This document shows positions 16,841-24,712 of a DNA stretch of 56,309 bases, in pieces. Position 1 is the stretch's first letter; each line of letters starts with the position of its first letter. Below the pieces are notes generated by a model. It saw nothing but the letters and a program-made list of their open reading frames with translations, was not told where the DNA came from and did no database searches. Position numbers and translations under genes: made by a program. This DNA comes from Polyangiaceae bacterium (GTDB lineage: Bacteria > Myxococcota_A > Polyangia > Polyangiales > Polyangiaceae). The DNA is taken from contig JAICQO010000036.1 of assembly GCA_025937835.1 (NCBI GenBank), positions 1 to 56,309 on the forward strand, in the 5' to 3' direction.

Positions 16841-18997
16841 TTGAACGACTCAGTCGGTTGGTGGAGACGAACTCGGGGAGCGCTGACGGCAGCGGGCCTT
16901 TTGCTGTCGGTGGTGCTGTCTAGCGGCGGGTTTGCGGGGTGCGTCGTCAAGCAAGGCGACGACGACGCGACGGGCGGGACCAAAGCTCGTCCGACTCTGC
17001 CGGAGGCCGGCGAAACCGGCGCCGGCGCAGAGCCAGGCGAAGGCGGCGCTCCCTCGCGCGGCGGCACGTCGAATCAGGGTGGCGACGACCGCGGCGATGC
17101 CGGGAGCCCCTCGACGGGCGGGACGTCGAACGGCGGCGGCGGCACGGTTGGCGGAGCCCCGGGAGACGGCGGCGGCAGCGGCGGCGGTGGCGGTCTCGGC
17201 GACGGGTCCGGCGTCAAGGGCGCCGTGTCCGGGAGCTGGACCTATCTCGTGTACATGCTGGCCGACAACGATCTCGAGCGCTTCGCGCTCCAGGATCTCG
17301 AGGAGATGATGGTGGTCGGCAGCGGCGGCAAGCTGACGATTCTGGCGCAGGTCGATCGCGCCATCGGCGAGTCGAGCCTGCCGGTCGGCGGCCTCTCGGA
17401 CTTCACGACGACCAAGCGCGTGCGCGTGGACGAAAATGAGCTCGTCGAGCTCGAAGACATCGGCGAGACCAACATGGGTCAGAGCGCGACGCTCGCGGAC
17501 TTCTTGCAGTGGGGCATCGAGACTTCGCCGTCGGAACACTACGCGGTGGTCTTCTGGGATCACGGCGCGGCGTGGCCGCAGTTCGGGCTCGATTTCTCCG
17601 CGGGCACCGACGGCCTGAGCTTGCCCGAGCTGGTGAAGGGGCTCGACGACGGCGCCGCCGCCGGCAAGCTGCAGGGCCCGTTCGACTTCGTCGGCTTCGA
17701 CGCGTGCTTGATGGCAAACTGGGAGGTCGGCGTGGCGCTGCAGAACCGCGCCCGCTACCTGCTCGCGTCCGAAGAGGTGGAACCCGGTCACGGCTGGGAC
17801 CACAGCTCGATCGCTTTGCTCAAGCAGGGCGCCGAAGCGAGCGCGCTCGGCGAGGCGCTGATCGAGGGCTACCGCGATCAGGCGACCGACGCCGGCACGC
17901 TGGCCCGCGTCACGCTGTCACTCACCGATCTGTCGAAGATGCCGGCGGTGAACGCAGCCCTCGGAGCCCTCGGCACGGCGCTCGAAGCCGACATGGCCTC
18001 GCACGCCGTGGCAATCGGCAAGAGCCGAGCCGGCTCGCCGACGTTCGGACAGATCCCGGGCGCGTCGTCGTCCGAGATGACGGATCTCGCGATCTTTGCC
18101 CAGAAGCTCGGGGAGTTCGACTCGAGCCTGAGCAGCCAGGTGTCGGCGCTGCGCTCGGCGATCTCGAGCGCAGTGGTCGAAAAAACCGCAGGCACCGCGC
18201 AAGCCTCGAACCTCGGAGGGCTCTCGATCTATTTCCCCCCGACCTCCGACGGCTACCGCAACAACTACGACCAGCTCGAAGGGATCTCCGACTGGCGCAG
18301 TTTGTTGAGCTCGTTCTACACGGCGGCCAGCGAGAACACGAGCTCGTCGCCCGTGTTCACGAACCCCGACAAGCTCGCGGACGTGACCGTGCTCAGCGAC
18401 GGCCTCCTCGTAGAAGGTCAGCTGCAGCAGGGCTCGTACGAGAACCTGACTACGGCGCTCATCTATACGGGTCTGTTCGAAGGGGACAGCGGCATCTTCC
18501 TCGGCGAGGAGCAGGCCTCGGTTTCGGACACGGGGCTCGTCTCGGCCACCTGGGACAAGACCGTGTTGTTCCTGACTCAGGACGGCGTGTCGGACTTCGG
18601 CTACTACTCGATCGAAGCTGCGGGCGACGACGCGTTCACGCTCTCGGTGCCCCTCAAATACCGCGAGGGCGACGAGGAAATCGACGCAGTGCTGATGCTG
18701 GCCTTCGACCTCACGGGCACCGTGCTCACTCAGGGCCTGTACGCGCCGACCGAAGATTCGTGGGCCGAGCTCGTGCCCGCCGAAGGCTCCCGGGTCGCGC
18801 CCGTGGTTCCGATTCAGCTCGGGGACAGCGATGATCTAGAATGGTTGCCGCTGGCCACGGAGTTCGATGCGTCGACGCTCACCGAAATCGATCTCGAGTT
18901 CCTGGAGCTCGATGCGGGCACCGAGGTATTCGTGGCCCTCGTCGCGCAAGATTTCGCTGGAGAAGGCGACACCGTGAGCGCCGTGGGGAACCTATGA
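16841..18997 (+). CDS. Clostripain-family (peptidase C11) lipoprotein
   Basis: 718 residues from a TTG start at 16841, chosen because AGGAG at 16829-16833 sits 7 nt upstream and it gives a proper signal peptide; GTG at 16814 is an in-frame alternative. Lipobox FAGC (Cys34) precedes a Gly-rich linker to about residue 125. The C11 protease domain follows, with WTYLVYMLADNDLE near residue 133, the catalytic His241 in FWDHGAAW and Cys289 in GFDACLMA, then SEEVEPGHGWDHS. Clostripain-like enzymes are Cys endopeptidases with a preference for Arg/Lys. The last 250 residues form a beta-rich C-terminal module. Its TGA overlaps the ATG of the next lipoprotein gene by 4 bp, so the two are probably translated together. 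Probably a cell-surface protease. Confidence 0.87.
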   Translation: MNDSVGWWRRTRGALTAAGLLLSVVLSSGGFAGCVVKQGDDDATGGTKARPTLPEAGETGAGAEPGEGGAPSRGGTSNQGGDDRGDAGSPSTGGTSNGGGGTVGGAPGDGGGSGGGGGLGDGSGVKGAVSGSWTYLVYMLADNDLERFALQDLEEMMVVGSGGKLTILAQVDRAIGESSLPVGGLSDFTTTKRVRVDENELVELEDIGETNMGQSATLADFLQWGIETSPSEHYAVVFWDHGAAWPQFGLDFSAGTDGLSLPELVKGLDDGAAAGKLQGPFDFVGFDACLMANWEVGVALQNRARYLLASEEVEPGHGWDHSSIALLKQGAEASALGEALIEGYRDQATDAGTLARVTLSLTDLSKMPAVNAALGALGTALEADMASHAVAIGKSRAGSPTFGQIPGASSSEMTDLAIFAQKLGEFDSSLSSQVSALRSAISSAVVEKTAGTAQASNLGGLSIYFPPTSDGYRNNYDQLEGISDWRSLLSSFYTAASENTSSSPVFTNPDKLADVTVLSDGLLVEGQLQQGSYENLTTALIYTGLFEGDSGIFLGEEQASVSDTGLVSATWDKTVLFLTQDGVSDFGYYSIEAAGDDAFTLSVPLKYREGDEEIDAVLMLAFDLTGTVLTQGLYAPTEDSWAELVPAEGSRVAPVVPIQLGDSDDLEWLPLATEFDASTLTEIDLEFLELDAGTEVFVALVAQDFAGEGDTVSAVGNL

Positions 18998-19752
18998 ATC
19001 GAAGCCTTTCGAACTGGACGTACCGAGCGCTGGCCCTCGCGGCGCTCGCCGGTTGCACGAAACAGCCGAGCTCGAGCACACCCGCAAGCGCGGAGCCGCT
19101 CGCGGTGCCGCCGCCTCCGGCCACCGTCGCCACACCGGCGTCGACCGCGAGCGACAGCGCGGCCCTCGCGACCGCCGCACCCGATGCAAACCCGGCTACC
19201 GCGGGCTCCGCGACGCCGGCCCCCGAGCTCCCGAAAGGAACCTGGAGCGCGGTGGACGCCAAGACCAGCGTCGAGGGCTGCCTCGCCGCTGCGGCTCCGA
19301 ACGAGGAGCTCGGTAACCAGTTTCCAGCCGACACCCGCTCGAACCCGAGCGGCGTACGGCTCGAGACGGCGTCCGGGTACGTGCGCGTCGTACATAGTCT
19401 GAGCCACGCTTGCTGCCTGAAGAGCGACGCGCGGGTCGAGCGCTCGGGCGGCTTGGTCCGCGTCAGCGAACGCCTGAGCGGCACACCTTGTCGCTGCCGC
19501 TGCAGCTCGGCCCTGATCACGCGCTTGAAGCCCCAGGCGGGCGACACCGAAATCGCGGTTTCCCTCGAAGAAAACGCGAAGACGAGCGAGGTGTACCGCG
19601 GACCGCTGCCGAGCACGGGCCCTGCCGCGCCACGTCCGAACCTCGCCGGCAAACCCGAAGCTGGGCCGGAGAGCGGCGCCGCCAAGCCCCCCGTGCACGC
19701 GCCGGTGCTTCCCAAGACCGAAGCGCCGAAGAAGCAACAGGTCGGCCGGTAG
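18994..19752 (+). CDS. Cys-containing lipoprotein coupled to the C11 protease gene
   Basis: 252 residues. The ATG at 18994 overlaps the protease stop codon (ATGA). Signal peptide with lipobox LAGC, an Ala/Pro/Ser-rich linker, then a compact domain of about 110 residues with conserved-looking Cys (SHACCLKSDARVE and TPCRCRCSSAL), and a Pro/Lys-rich tail. No family is recognised. The tight coupling to the clostripain-like gene suggests an inhibitor, chaperone or partner of that protease; this is inference from gene order only. Confidence 0.72.
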   Translation: MNRSLSNWTYRALALAALAGCTKQPSSSTPASAEPLAVPPPPATVATPASTASDSAALATAAPDANPATAGSATPAPELPKGTWSAVDAKTSVEGCLAAAAPNEELGNQFPADTRSNPSGVRLETASGYVRVVHSLSHACCLKSDARVERSGGLVRVSERLSGTPCRCRCSSALITRLKPQAGDTEIAVSLEENAKTSEVYRGPLPSTGPAAPRPNLAGKPEAGPESGAAKPPVHAPVLPKTEAPKKQQVGR

Positions 19753-19815
19753 CGCTGGCGATCTCGAGCGAAGCTTGGGATCGCCCGGCTCCGGAAGGTA
19801 TGCTGCGGCCCCATC

Positions 19816-21933
19816 GTGCCTCCGGAAGCCGACGAGAAGCCGCCCGTCGCCGGGCCGTCGGTATTTGCCCGGCCGAAGCGGGCGCTGCCGAAAGATTCTC
19901 CGCTCACGCCGACGGGTCAGAGCTCGCCGGGCTGGAAGCGCCATTCCACTGCCGCGATGATCGCGATCGCCGGGTTGGCGGTCAGCATCGCGGCCGCCGC
20001 CGTGGCCAAGCGCGGAGAGGCCAATCGGAGCCGAGAGGCCTTCGAGCGGCGCGCGGGCGACCTGGCAGCGGTGGTGGCGCGCAACTTCCAGCTGACGCGC
20101 GAGGTCGTGCTTTCACTGCCCGCCTTCTTCGAGGCCTCGATCGTGGTGGAGCCGCGCGAGTTCACGACCTTCGTGCGACCGGCGCTGGAACGCCACCCGA
20201 GCCTCGCCGCGCTCGAGTGGGCGCCACTGGTGCGCGACGAAGACCGCGCATTCTTCGAGCAGAAGATCCGGGGAGAGGGCTATTCGAGCTTCGAGATCCG
20301 CGAGCCCGATGCGACCGGCGCCATGGTGCGTTCGCCGAAGCGACCGCTGTACCTGCCGCTCGCGTTCCTCGAGCCCGCGGTCGAAGAGGTGCGCGGGCTC
20401 GAGCTGATGTTCGAGCCCGTGCGAGCTCGTGAGATCCAGTCCGCGATCGACGAGGGGGAGCTGCACGTCTCGCTGCGCTTCCGCCTGGTCGAGGATCCCG
20501 AGGGCGTGCACTCGGTCGCCGTTTACGCGCCCGCCTACGACCCGATCCGCCCGCTCCACACGCCGGCCGAGCGCCGCGCCAGCTTGCTCGGCCTGGGTGT
20601 CGCGCTGTTCCGGCTGCGCCCGCTGATGGACAGCGCGCTATCGCGCGAGCCACGCGAGGGCATCGCGCTCGCGTTGATCGACGCCGAGGCGCCGAAGGCT
20701 CTACAGCTGCTCTACGAGACCGAGCCCGGGGTCGCCGCGCGCGTCCAAGGCTCGACCCTGAGTTATCGCGAGAGCTTCGATTTCGCGAACCGCCGCTACA
20801 CGGTGCTGACCGTGACGGAAGAGGCGAAAACCTACACCCATTGGTTGGTGTTCCTGTTCGGCGTCGGGCTGACCGGCATCGCCACGGCCGTCTATTTCAC
20901 GTTCGCGATGCTGCGCAACTTGCGGCGCAGCGTCGAGCGCAGCATCAACCTGGGCCAGTACACGCTCGAAGAGAAGATCGGCGAGGGTGGCATGGGCGTC
21001 GTGTACCGCGCCACGCACGCGCTGTTGCGGCGCCCGGCGGCGATCAAGCTGCTGCTCAAAGAGAGCGCGAGCGAAAACGATCTGGTGCGCTTCGAGCGCG
21101 AGGTCCAGCTGACGAGCCGCCTCGCGCACCCGAACACGATCTCGATCTTCGACTACGGCCGAACGGCGGACGGCGTCTTCTACTACGTCATGGAGTACCT
21201 CGACGGCGTGGACCTCGAGCGGCTGGTGCAGAAAGACGGCCCGCTCGACCCGGGTCGTGCCATCCACGTGCTCGCGCAGGTGGCCGGGGCGCTCGCCGAA
21301 GCCCACCTCTCGGGACTGATCCACCGCGACATCAAGCCCGCCAACATCGTGCTCACCGAGCGCCTCGACGAGCCCGACGTGGTCAAGGTCGTGGATTTCG
21401 GGCTCGTGAAGACGGTGGAGCAGGCCTCGGGCGACATCGGCATCACGCAGGTGAACTCGATCACGGGCACGCCGCTGTACCTGGCGCCGGAGGCCATTCA
21501 ATCGCCCCAGAGCGTGGACGGGCGTGCCGACATCTACGCGCTCGGGGCCGTCGCCTATTTCATCCTCACGGGTGAGCACGTGTTCGACGGCTCGACGGTC
21601 GTGCAGGTGCTGACCCGTCACATGCTGGAGCAGCCGGCGCCGCCGTCTGCGGTGCTCGGGCGGCCGATCGCGAAGGACCTCGAGGCCGTGATCCTGTCGT
21701 GCCTCGCCAAGGAGCGCAGCCAGCGGCCGGCGTCCGCTGCCGAGGTTCGCGACGCGCTGCTCGCCTGCGCCGACGCCGCGCGCTACGACGCCGAGGCCGC
21801 GCGTGGCTGGTGGCGCGAGCGCGGCGCGGTCCTCCGCACGACGGCCCGCGTCCAGACGCAAGGCGCGCCGCACGCAACGACGATGAAGGTCAACGTCTTC
21901 GACCGGCCCCTCGCGGATACGACTCCCGGATAG
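19816..21933 (+). CDS. CHASE-domain transmembrane Ser/Thr protein kinase
   Basis: 705 residues from a GTG start. A cytoplasmic N-tail leads to a membrane helix (about 45-64). An extracytoplasmic region of about 275 residues has CHASE features: ALEWAPLVRDEDRAFFE (132-148), RPLYLPLAFLEP near 176-187, and ELHVSLRFRLVEDPEGVHSVAVYAPAYDP near 215-243. A second membrane helix lies at about 342-366. A complete Hanks-type kinase follows: GEGGMG 389-394, Lys411, HRDIKPAN 503-510, DFG 527-529, APE 557-559. It should phosphorylate Ser/Thr in response to a small ligand sensed outside. CHASE domains are best known on histidine kinases and cyclases, so this pairing is notable. It is convergent with a sigma-associated membrane protein gene. 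Confidence 0.85.
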   Translation: MPPEADEKPPVAGPSVFARPKRALPKDSPLTPTGQSSPGWKRHSTAAMIAIAGLAVSIAAAAVAKRGEANRSREAFERRAGDLAAVVARNFQLTREVVLSLPAFFEASIVVEPREFTTFVRPALERHPSLAALEWAPLVRDEDRAFFEQKIRGEGYSSFEIREPDATGAMVRSPKRPLYLPLAFLEPAVEEVRGLELMFEPVRAREIQSAIDEGELHVSLRFRLVEDPEGVHSVAVYAPAYDPIRPLHTPAERRASLLGLGVALFRLRPLMDSALSREPREGIALALIDAEAPKALQLLYETEPGVAARVQGSTLSYRESFDFANRRYTVLTVTEEAKTYTHWLVFLFGVGLTGIATAVYFTFAMLRNLRRSVERSINLGQYTLEEKIGEGGMGVVYRATHALLRRPAAIKLLLKESASENDLVRFEREVQLTSRLAHPNTISIFDYGRTADGVFYYVMEYLDGVDLERLVQKDGPLDPGRAIHVLAQVAGALAEAHLSGLIHRDIKPANIVLTERLDEPDVVKVVDFGLVKTVEQASGDIGITQVNSITGTPLYLAPEAIQSPQSVDGRADIYALGAVAYFILTGEHVFDGSTVVQVLTRHMLEQPAPPSAVLGRPIAKDLEAVILSCLAKERSQRPASAAEVRDALLACADAARYDAEAARGWWRERGAVLRTTARVQTQGAPHATTMKVNVFDRPLADTTPG

Positions 21934-21939
21934 GACCTG

Positions 21940-22494
21940 TCAGCGCCCTCGCCGAAGCCGAAACGCGGTGGCGACGGCGGGGCCGGCCGCCAGAACGCCG
22001 TAGCCCAGCGCCAGGCCGATCATCCCCGAATAGCCGACACAGCTGCAGCCGAGCGCGCCCACGAGCAGCGTGATCGCCGAGGCGCTGAGCCAGTAGCCCG
22101 CTCCGCGGCGCTGGCGCATTCCGAGGGCTCCGACGTAGGCGCCCCCCAGCAGCCCTCCGGCGATGCAGGCCGGGATGCACCAGGACAGGCAGCTCTCGCC
22201 CGTGCAGTAATGGCCCATCCGGTTCGCGCACAACACGAGCAGCAGCGCCGCGCCGCCCGCGAGCGCCCCCGGTAGCACACCGCGGCCGAGCTCGCGGCCT
22301 CGCCACAGCGCGACCACGCCCAGCGCGAACAACAGCGGACCCACCACCACCACGGTGGAGACGCGCCCGCCGAACACCAGCGCCGCCAGCACCAGGATCA
22401 CGATCGGCACGAACTCGATCAGCGCTCGACGCAAGCGCGACCACTCGTAGGCGCGGCGCAGGCGGCGTTCGAAGACGGCTTCACTCGGCGCCAT
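21940..22494 (-). CDS. Cys-rich polytopic membrane protein overlapping the sigma factor gene
   Basis: 184 residues from the ATG at 22494, which lies 14 bp inside the 3' end of the sigma factor gene, so translation is probably coupled. A short basic cytoplasmic N-terminus (about 27 residues, RRLRRAYEWSRLRR) precedes about five or six membrane helices. Between helices 3 and 4 is a Cys cluster (CANRMGHYCTG then CLSWCIPACIAGG), and a later helix has GCSCVGYSG. A longer upstream reading frame exists but duplicates sigma-gene codons and is unlikely. Its position suggests a sigma regulator (anti-sigma-like), yet there is no zinc anti-sigma HxxxCxxC motif in the cytoplasmic part. Function unknown. 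Confidence 0.72.
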   Translation of the reverse strand: MAPSEAVFERRLRRAYEWSRLRRALIEFVPIVILVLAALVFGGRVSTVVVVGPLLFALGVVALWRGRELGRGVLPGALAGGAALLLVLCANRMGHYCTGESCLSWCIPACIAGGLLGGAYVGALGMRQRRGAGYWLSASAITLLVGALGCSCVGYSGMIGLALGYGVLAAGPAVATAFRLRRGR

Positions 22495-23011
22495 ACAGCC
22501 TCCGAAACGCCAGCCGCAGCCGCTCGATGGCGCGCTGGCGGCGCTTGCGCGACGCGGGGTCCCCGGCGGGCGCCTCGTCCCAGTAGGCGGCGACGAGCGC
22601 CACGCGGTCGGGCTCCGAGAGTTGACCGAGCGCCGCAAGCGCGGCCGCTTCGAGCTCCCGCTGCACGCTGGCGCGGTCCGGCTCGCCGGATCCGGGCGCC
22701 GGGACACGCTCGAGGTCGGCCTCGCCCACCTCGGCGCGTCGCTGGCGGGCGCGCAGCACGGTGCGGCACTCCCAGGCGGCGATCGCGAACGCCCAGCTCA
22801 AGGCAGACCGGCTCGGATCGTAGTCCGCTGCTCGAGTCAGCACCTTCTCGAGCGCGCGCTGAGCCGCGTCCTCGGCGTCGCCCTCGTTCTTCAGCAGAGA
22901 CGTGCACAGCGCGCGCAGCTTCGGCCACAGCTCGCGGAACACCTCGGGGAACGCAGAGCGATCGCCGTCCGCGAGCCGGGCCATGCTGAGGTCGAGTTCG
23001 GGCGAGGGCAT
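22481..23011 (-). CDS. ECF-like RNA polymerase sigma factor with atypical region 4
   Basis: 176 residues from the ATG at 23011; a GTG at 23098 would add 29 residues, and neither has a clear ribosome-binding site. Sigma region 2 is clear: ARLADGDRSAFPEVFRELWPKLRAL, then DAEDAAQRALEKVL, and a DYDPSRSALSWAFAIAAWECR segment binding the -10 region. Region 4 begins normally (ALGQLSEPDRVALVAAYW). It lacks the usual EIAxxLGxSxxTVKSR helix-turn-helix and goes almost directly to RKRRQRAIERLRLAFRRL, about six or seven residues shorter than a canonical ECF factor. It may recognise an unusual -35 element or rely on another protein. Overlaps the Cys-rich membrane protein gene. Confidence 0.82.
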   Translation of the reverse strand: MPSPELDLSMARLADGDRSAFPEVFRELWPKLRALCTSLLKNEGDAEDAAQRALEKVLTRAADYDPSRSALSWAFAIAAWECRTVLRARQRRAEVGEADLERVPAPGSGEPDRASVQRELEAAALAALGQLSEPDRVALVAAYWDEAPAGDPASRKRRQRAIERLRLAFRRLYGAE

Positions 23012-23141
23012 GCTGCGAGCGCCGGAGCGACTCGAAACGTAGCTCCCCCCGACGAGCCCGGCGAGATCCAGGACGGCCTGCAGGCTGGCGGGGGTCACGC
23101 GGGCCTAGGCGGCTCGCAGAGCGGCGTGACACGCCCGAGGC

Positions 23142-23972
23142 TCACTGACCGAGCTCCGGCGCTTCCGGCGCCAAAAACCCCGCAGCCAAGAGCACCTTTC
23201 GCCCGGTCTCCGAGCGGACCAGGTTCACCCACTCGAGCGCCAGCTCGGGCTGCACGGAGTCAGCAACGACCGCGATCGGGTACTCCGCGATCACGTTCAG
23301 CTCGGGCGGGATCGCCACGACGCGTACCTTCCCGCGCGCGGCATTGGCGTCGGTTCGATACACGATCCCCGCGTCGGCTTCGGCGAGGCTGATCTTGGCC
23401 AGCACCTGGCGCACGTTGAGCTCGCGCGACACCACTTTTTCCTCGACGCGCGCGCGGAAGTCGGCCCCGAGCTGCTGCCCCGCGCGCTCCAGGATTTGCA
23501 GCGTGTAGCGGCCGATCGGGACCTCTGGAGTTCCGATCACGAGCCGCGTCGCGAGCGGCAGCTCCGCGAACGACCGGAGCCCGACTGGGCCCTGGTTTGC
23601 GACGATCACGACCGGCTCGTTCCTCGCGAACGGCACGGGCGCCAGGATCCGCTTGGATTCGAACAGCACCCTGGCGTGTTCGGCGTCGGCGGAGGCGAAC
23701 ACGTCGGCGCGCGCGCCGTGCTCGATCTGCGTGCCGAGCTCCTGCGTGCCTGCAAAGTTGAACACGACGCGGACCCCCGCGTGCGCGCGTTCGAATTCGC
23801 GGCCAAGCTCGCTGAAGGTGCCGCGCAGCGAGGACGCCGCGAACACGCTGAGCTCGAGCGCCCGGGCGCTCTCCTTCTGCGCAGGCTCGGAGCGCTGGCA
23901 ACCGAGGCCGAGCAGCGCGCCCGAAAGCAGCGCCGCGAGCAGAGCACGACGGACGGCCGCACTCGGAGGCAT
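23142..23972 (-). CDS. modA: ModA-like molybdate-binding lipoprotein
   Basis: 276 residues. Lipoprotein signal with GLGC (Cys25). The mature part is a periplasmic-binding fold of the ModA group: LSVFAASSLRGTFSELGREF (oxyanion-binding Ser pair), VVFNFAGTQELGTQIEHGARADVFASAD, IGTPEVPIGRYTLQIL, and EADAGIVYRTDA. These are all typical of molybdate/tungstate receptors. The modB permease and modC ATPase genes are not next to it, so it is either an orphan receptor or works with a transporter encoded elsewhere. A rhodanese-MoeB protein linked to molybdopterin synthesis lies about 27 kb away in the same window, too far to infer co-regulation. It is divergent from a CxxCH lipoprotein gene. Confidence 0.88.
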   Translation of the reverse strand: MPPSAAVRRALLAALLSGALLGLGCQRSEPAQKESARALELSVFAASSLRGTFSELGREFERAHAGVRVVFNFAGTQELGTQIEHGARADVFASADAEHARVLFESKRILAPVPFARNEPVVIVANQGPVGLRSFAELPLATRLVIGTPEVPIGRYTLQILERAGQQLGADFRARVEEKVVSRELNVRQVLAKISLAEADAGIVYRTDANAARGKVRVVAIPPELNVIAEYPIAVVADSVQPELALEWVNLVRSETGRKVLLAAGFLAPEAPELGQ

Positions 23973-24008
23973 GGTTCGTCCTTAACACGGCGGCCGCGGG
24001 CAAACTGG

Positions 24009-24031
24009 CTAGCCCGCTGCGCCCGGGCTAG
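24009..24031. promoter_or_regulatory. Perfect 8-bp inverted repeat between modA and the CxxCH lipoprotein gene
   Basis: CTAGCCCG and CGGGCTAG flank a 7-nt spacer inside a 68-bp divergent region. The dyad ends 9 bp before the GTG start of the 24041 gene and 36 bp upstream of the modA start. It could be an operator covering both promoters. It does not resemble the ATAACG-type ModE site as I know it, so a molybdate link is not supported. Confidence 0.4.
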
Positions 24032-24040
24032 GCTCCCGCG

Positions 24041-24556
24041 GTGCGAGGGCGTTCGGCTGTCGTCGGTTGTCTGGGCTTCGTCCTCTCCTGCTCGGGCGAA
24101 GAAGCGGGCTCGCCCGGCGCCGCGGGTTCCGGCGGCGCAGAGAGCGCGGGCTCGGGCGGCTCGCCGATCGCCGCTCCGAGCGGTGGCGCGAACCCGAGCG
24201 GCGGCAGCTCCGGTTCGACGGGCGGCGAGCAGCACCTTCCCCCGGGCGGTGGCGGTCAGGGCGGCGGTCTCACGCCGCAGCCGTGCAGCCTGGTCGCTCC
24301 CACCGAGTGTCCGAGCCCGGACCTCGACTACGCCGCCGTGGAGCCGATTTTCCGCGAGCGCTGCGTCGTCTGCCACGCCGGGCTCCCGGGCGGCCCGTGG
24401 CCGCTCAACACCTACGGCCACGTCGCGACCTGGCGCGACACGATCCGCGCGGCGTTGCTCGGCTGCGCGATGCCGCCCGCCGACTCCGGCATGAGCATCC
24501 CGCCCGAGGAGAGTCAGCGCATCCTGGAGTGGATACGCTGTGGGATGCCACCATGA
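24041..24556 (+). CDS. Lipoprotein with a cytochrome-c-like CxxCH motif
   Basis: 171 residues from a GTG start. Lipobox LSCS (Cys17), a Gly/Ser-rich linker to about residue 85, then a compact domain of about 80 residues. This contains FRERCVVCHAG, a heme-binding CxxCH motif, and a downstream Met (CAMPPADSGM) that could be the sixth ligand. The layout (YAAVEPIFRERCVVCH ... MPP ... ILEWIRCGMPP) matches small cytochrome-c-like domains of surface proteins in delta-proteobacteria and planctomycetes. Probably a membrane-anchored c-type cytochrome. The extra Cys near each end could form a disulphide. Confidence 0.78.
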   Translation: MRGRSAVVGCLGFVLSCSGEEAGSPGAAGSGGAESAGSGGSPIAAPSGGANPSGGSSGSTGGEQHLPPGGGGQGGGLTPQPCSLVAPTECPSPDLDYAAVEPIFRERCVVCHAGLPGGPWPLNTYGHVATWRDTIRAALLGCAMPPADSGMSIPPEESQRILEWIRCGMPP

Positions 24557-24607
24557 GCTCAATCGTCCAACCGACATAAGCACCTGAAATAACTCGGCTT
24601 ATTATTC

Positions 24608-24629
24608 ACTCGAGCTGGAGCTCTCGAGT
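24608..24629. promoter_or_regulatory. 7-bp inverted repeat upstream of the hybrid kinase
   Basis: ACTCGAG and CTCGAGT flank an 8-nt spacer in the 156-bp region before the 24713 kinase. An AT-rich TTATTATT lies just upstream at 24599-24606 and could be part of a promoter. With the stronger dyad at 24659-24689 it suggests a regulated leader; each alone is weak evidence. Confidence 0.3.
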
Positions 24630-24658
24630 CCTGGAATCCGGACCAACGCAAGTGGGTG

Positions 24659-24689
24659 AATTCGAAGAGTCGAGCTGGCCCTTCGAATT
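24659..24689. promoter_or_regulatory. Perfect 9-bp inverted repeat just upstream of the hybrid kinase
   Basis: AATTCGAAG and CTTCGAATT flank a 13-nt spacer, ending 23 bp before the GTG start of the 24713 kinase. AT-containing arms of this length are unlikely by chance in such GC-rich DNA. The spacer also repeats TCGAGCTGG found at 24610-24618, exactly 60 bp upstream. Candidate operator or mRNA hairpin that could mask the ribosome-binding region. Confidence 0.45.
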
Positions 24690-24712
24690 GCGGCGAGCGC
24701 GAGAGATAATGA

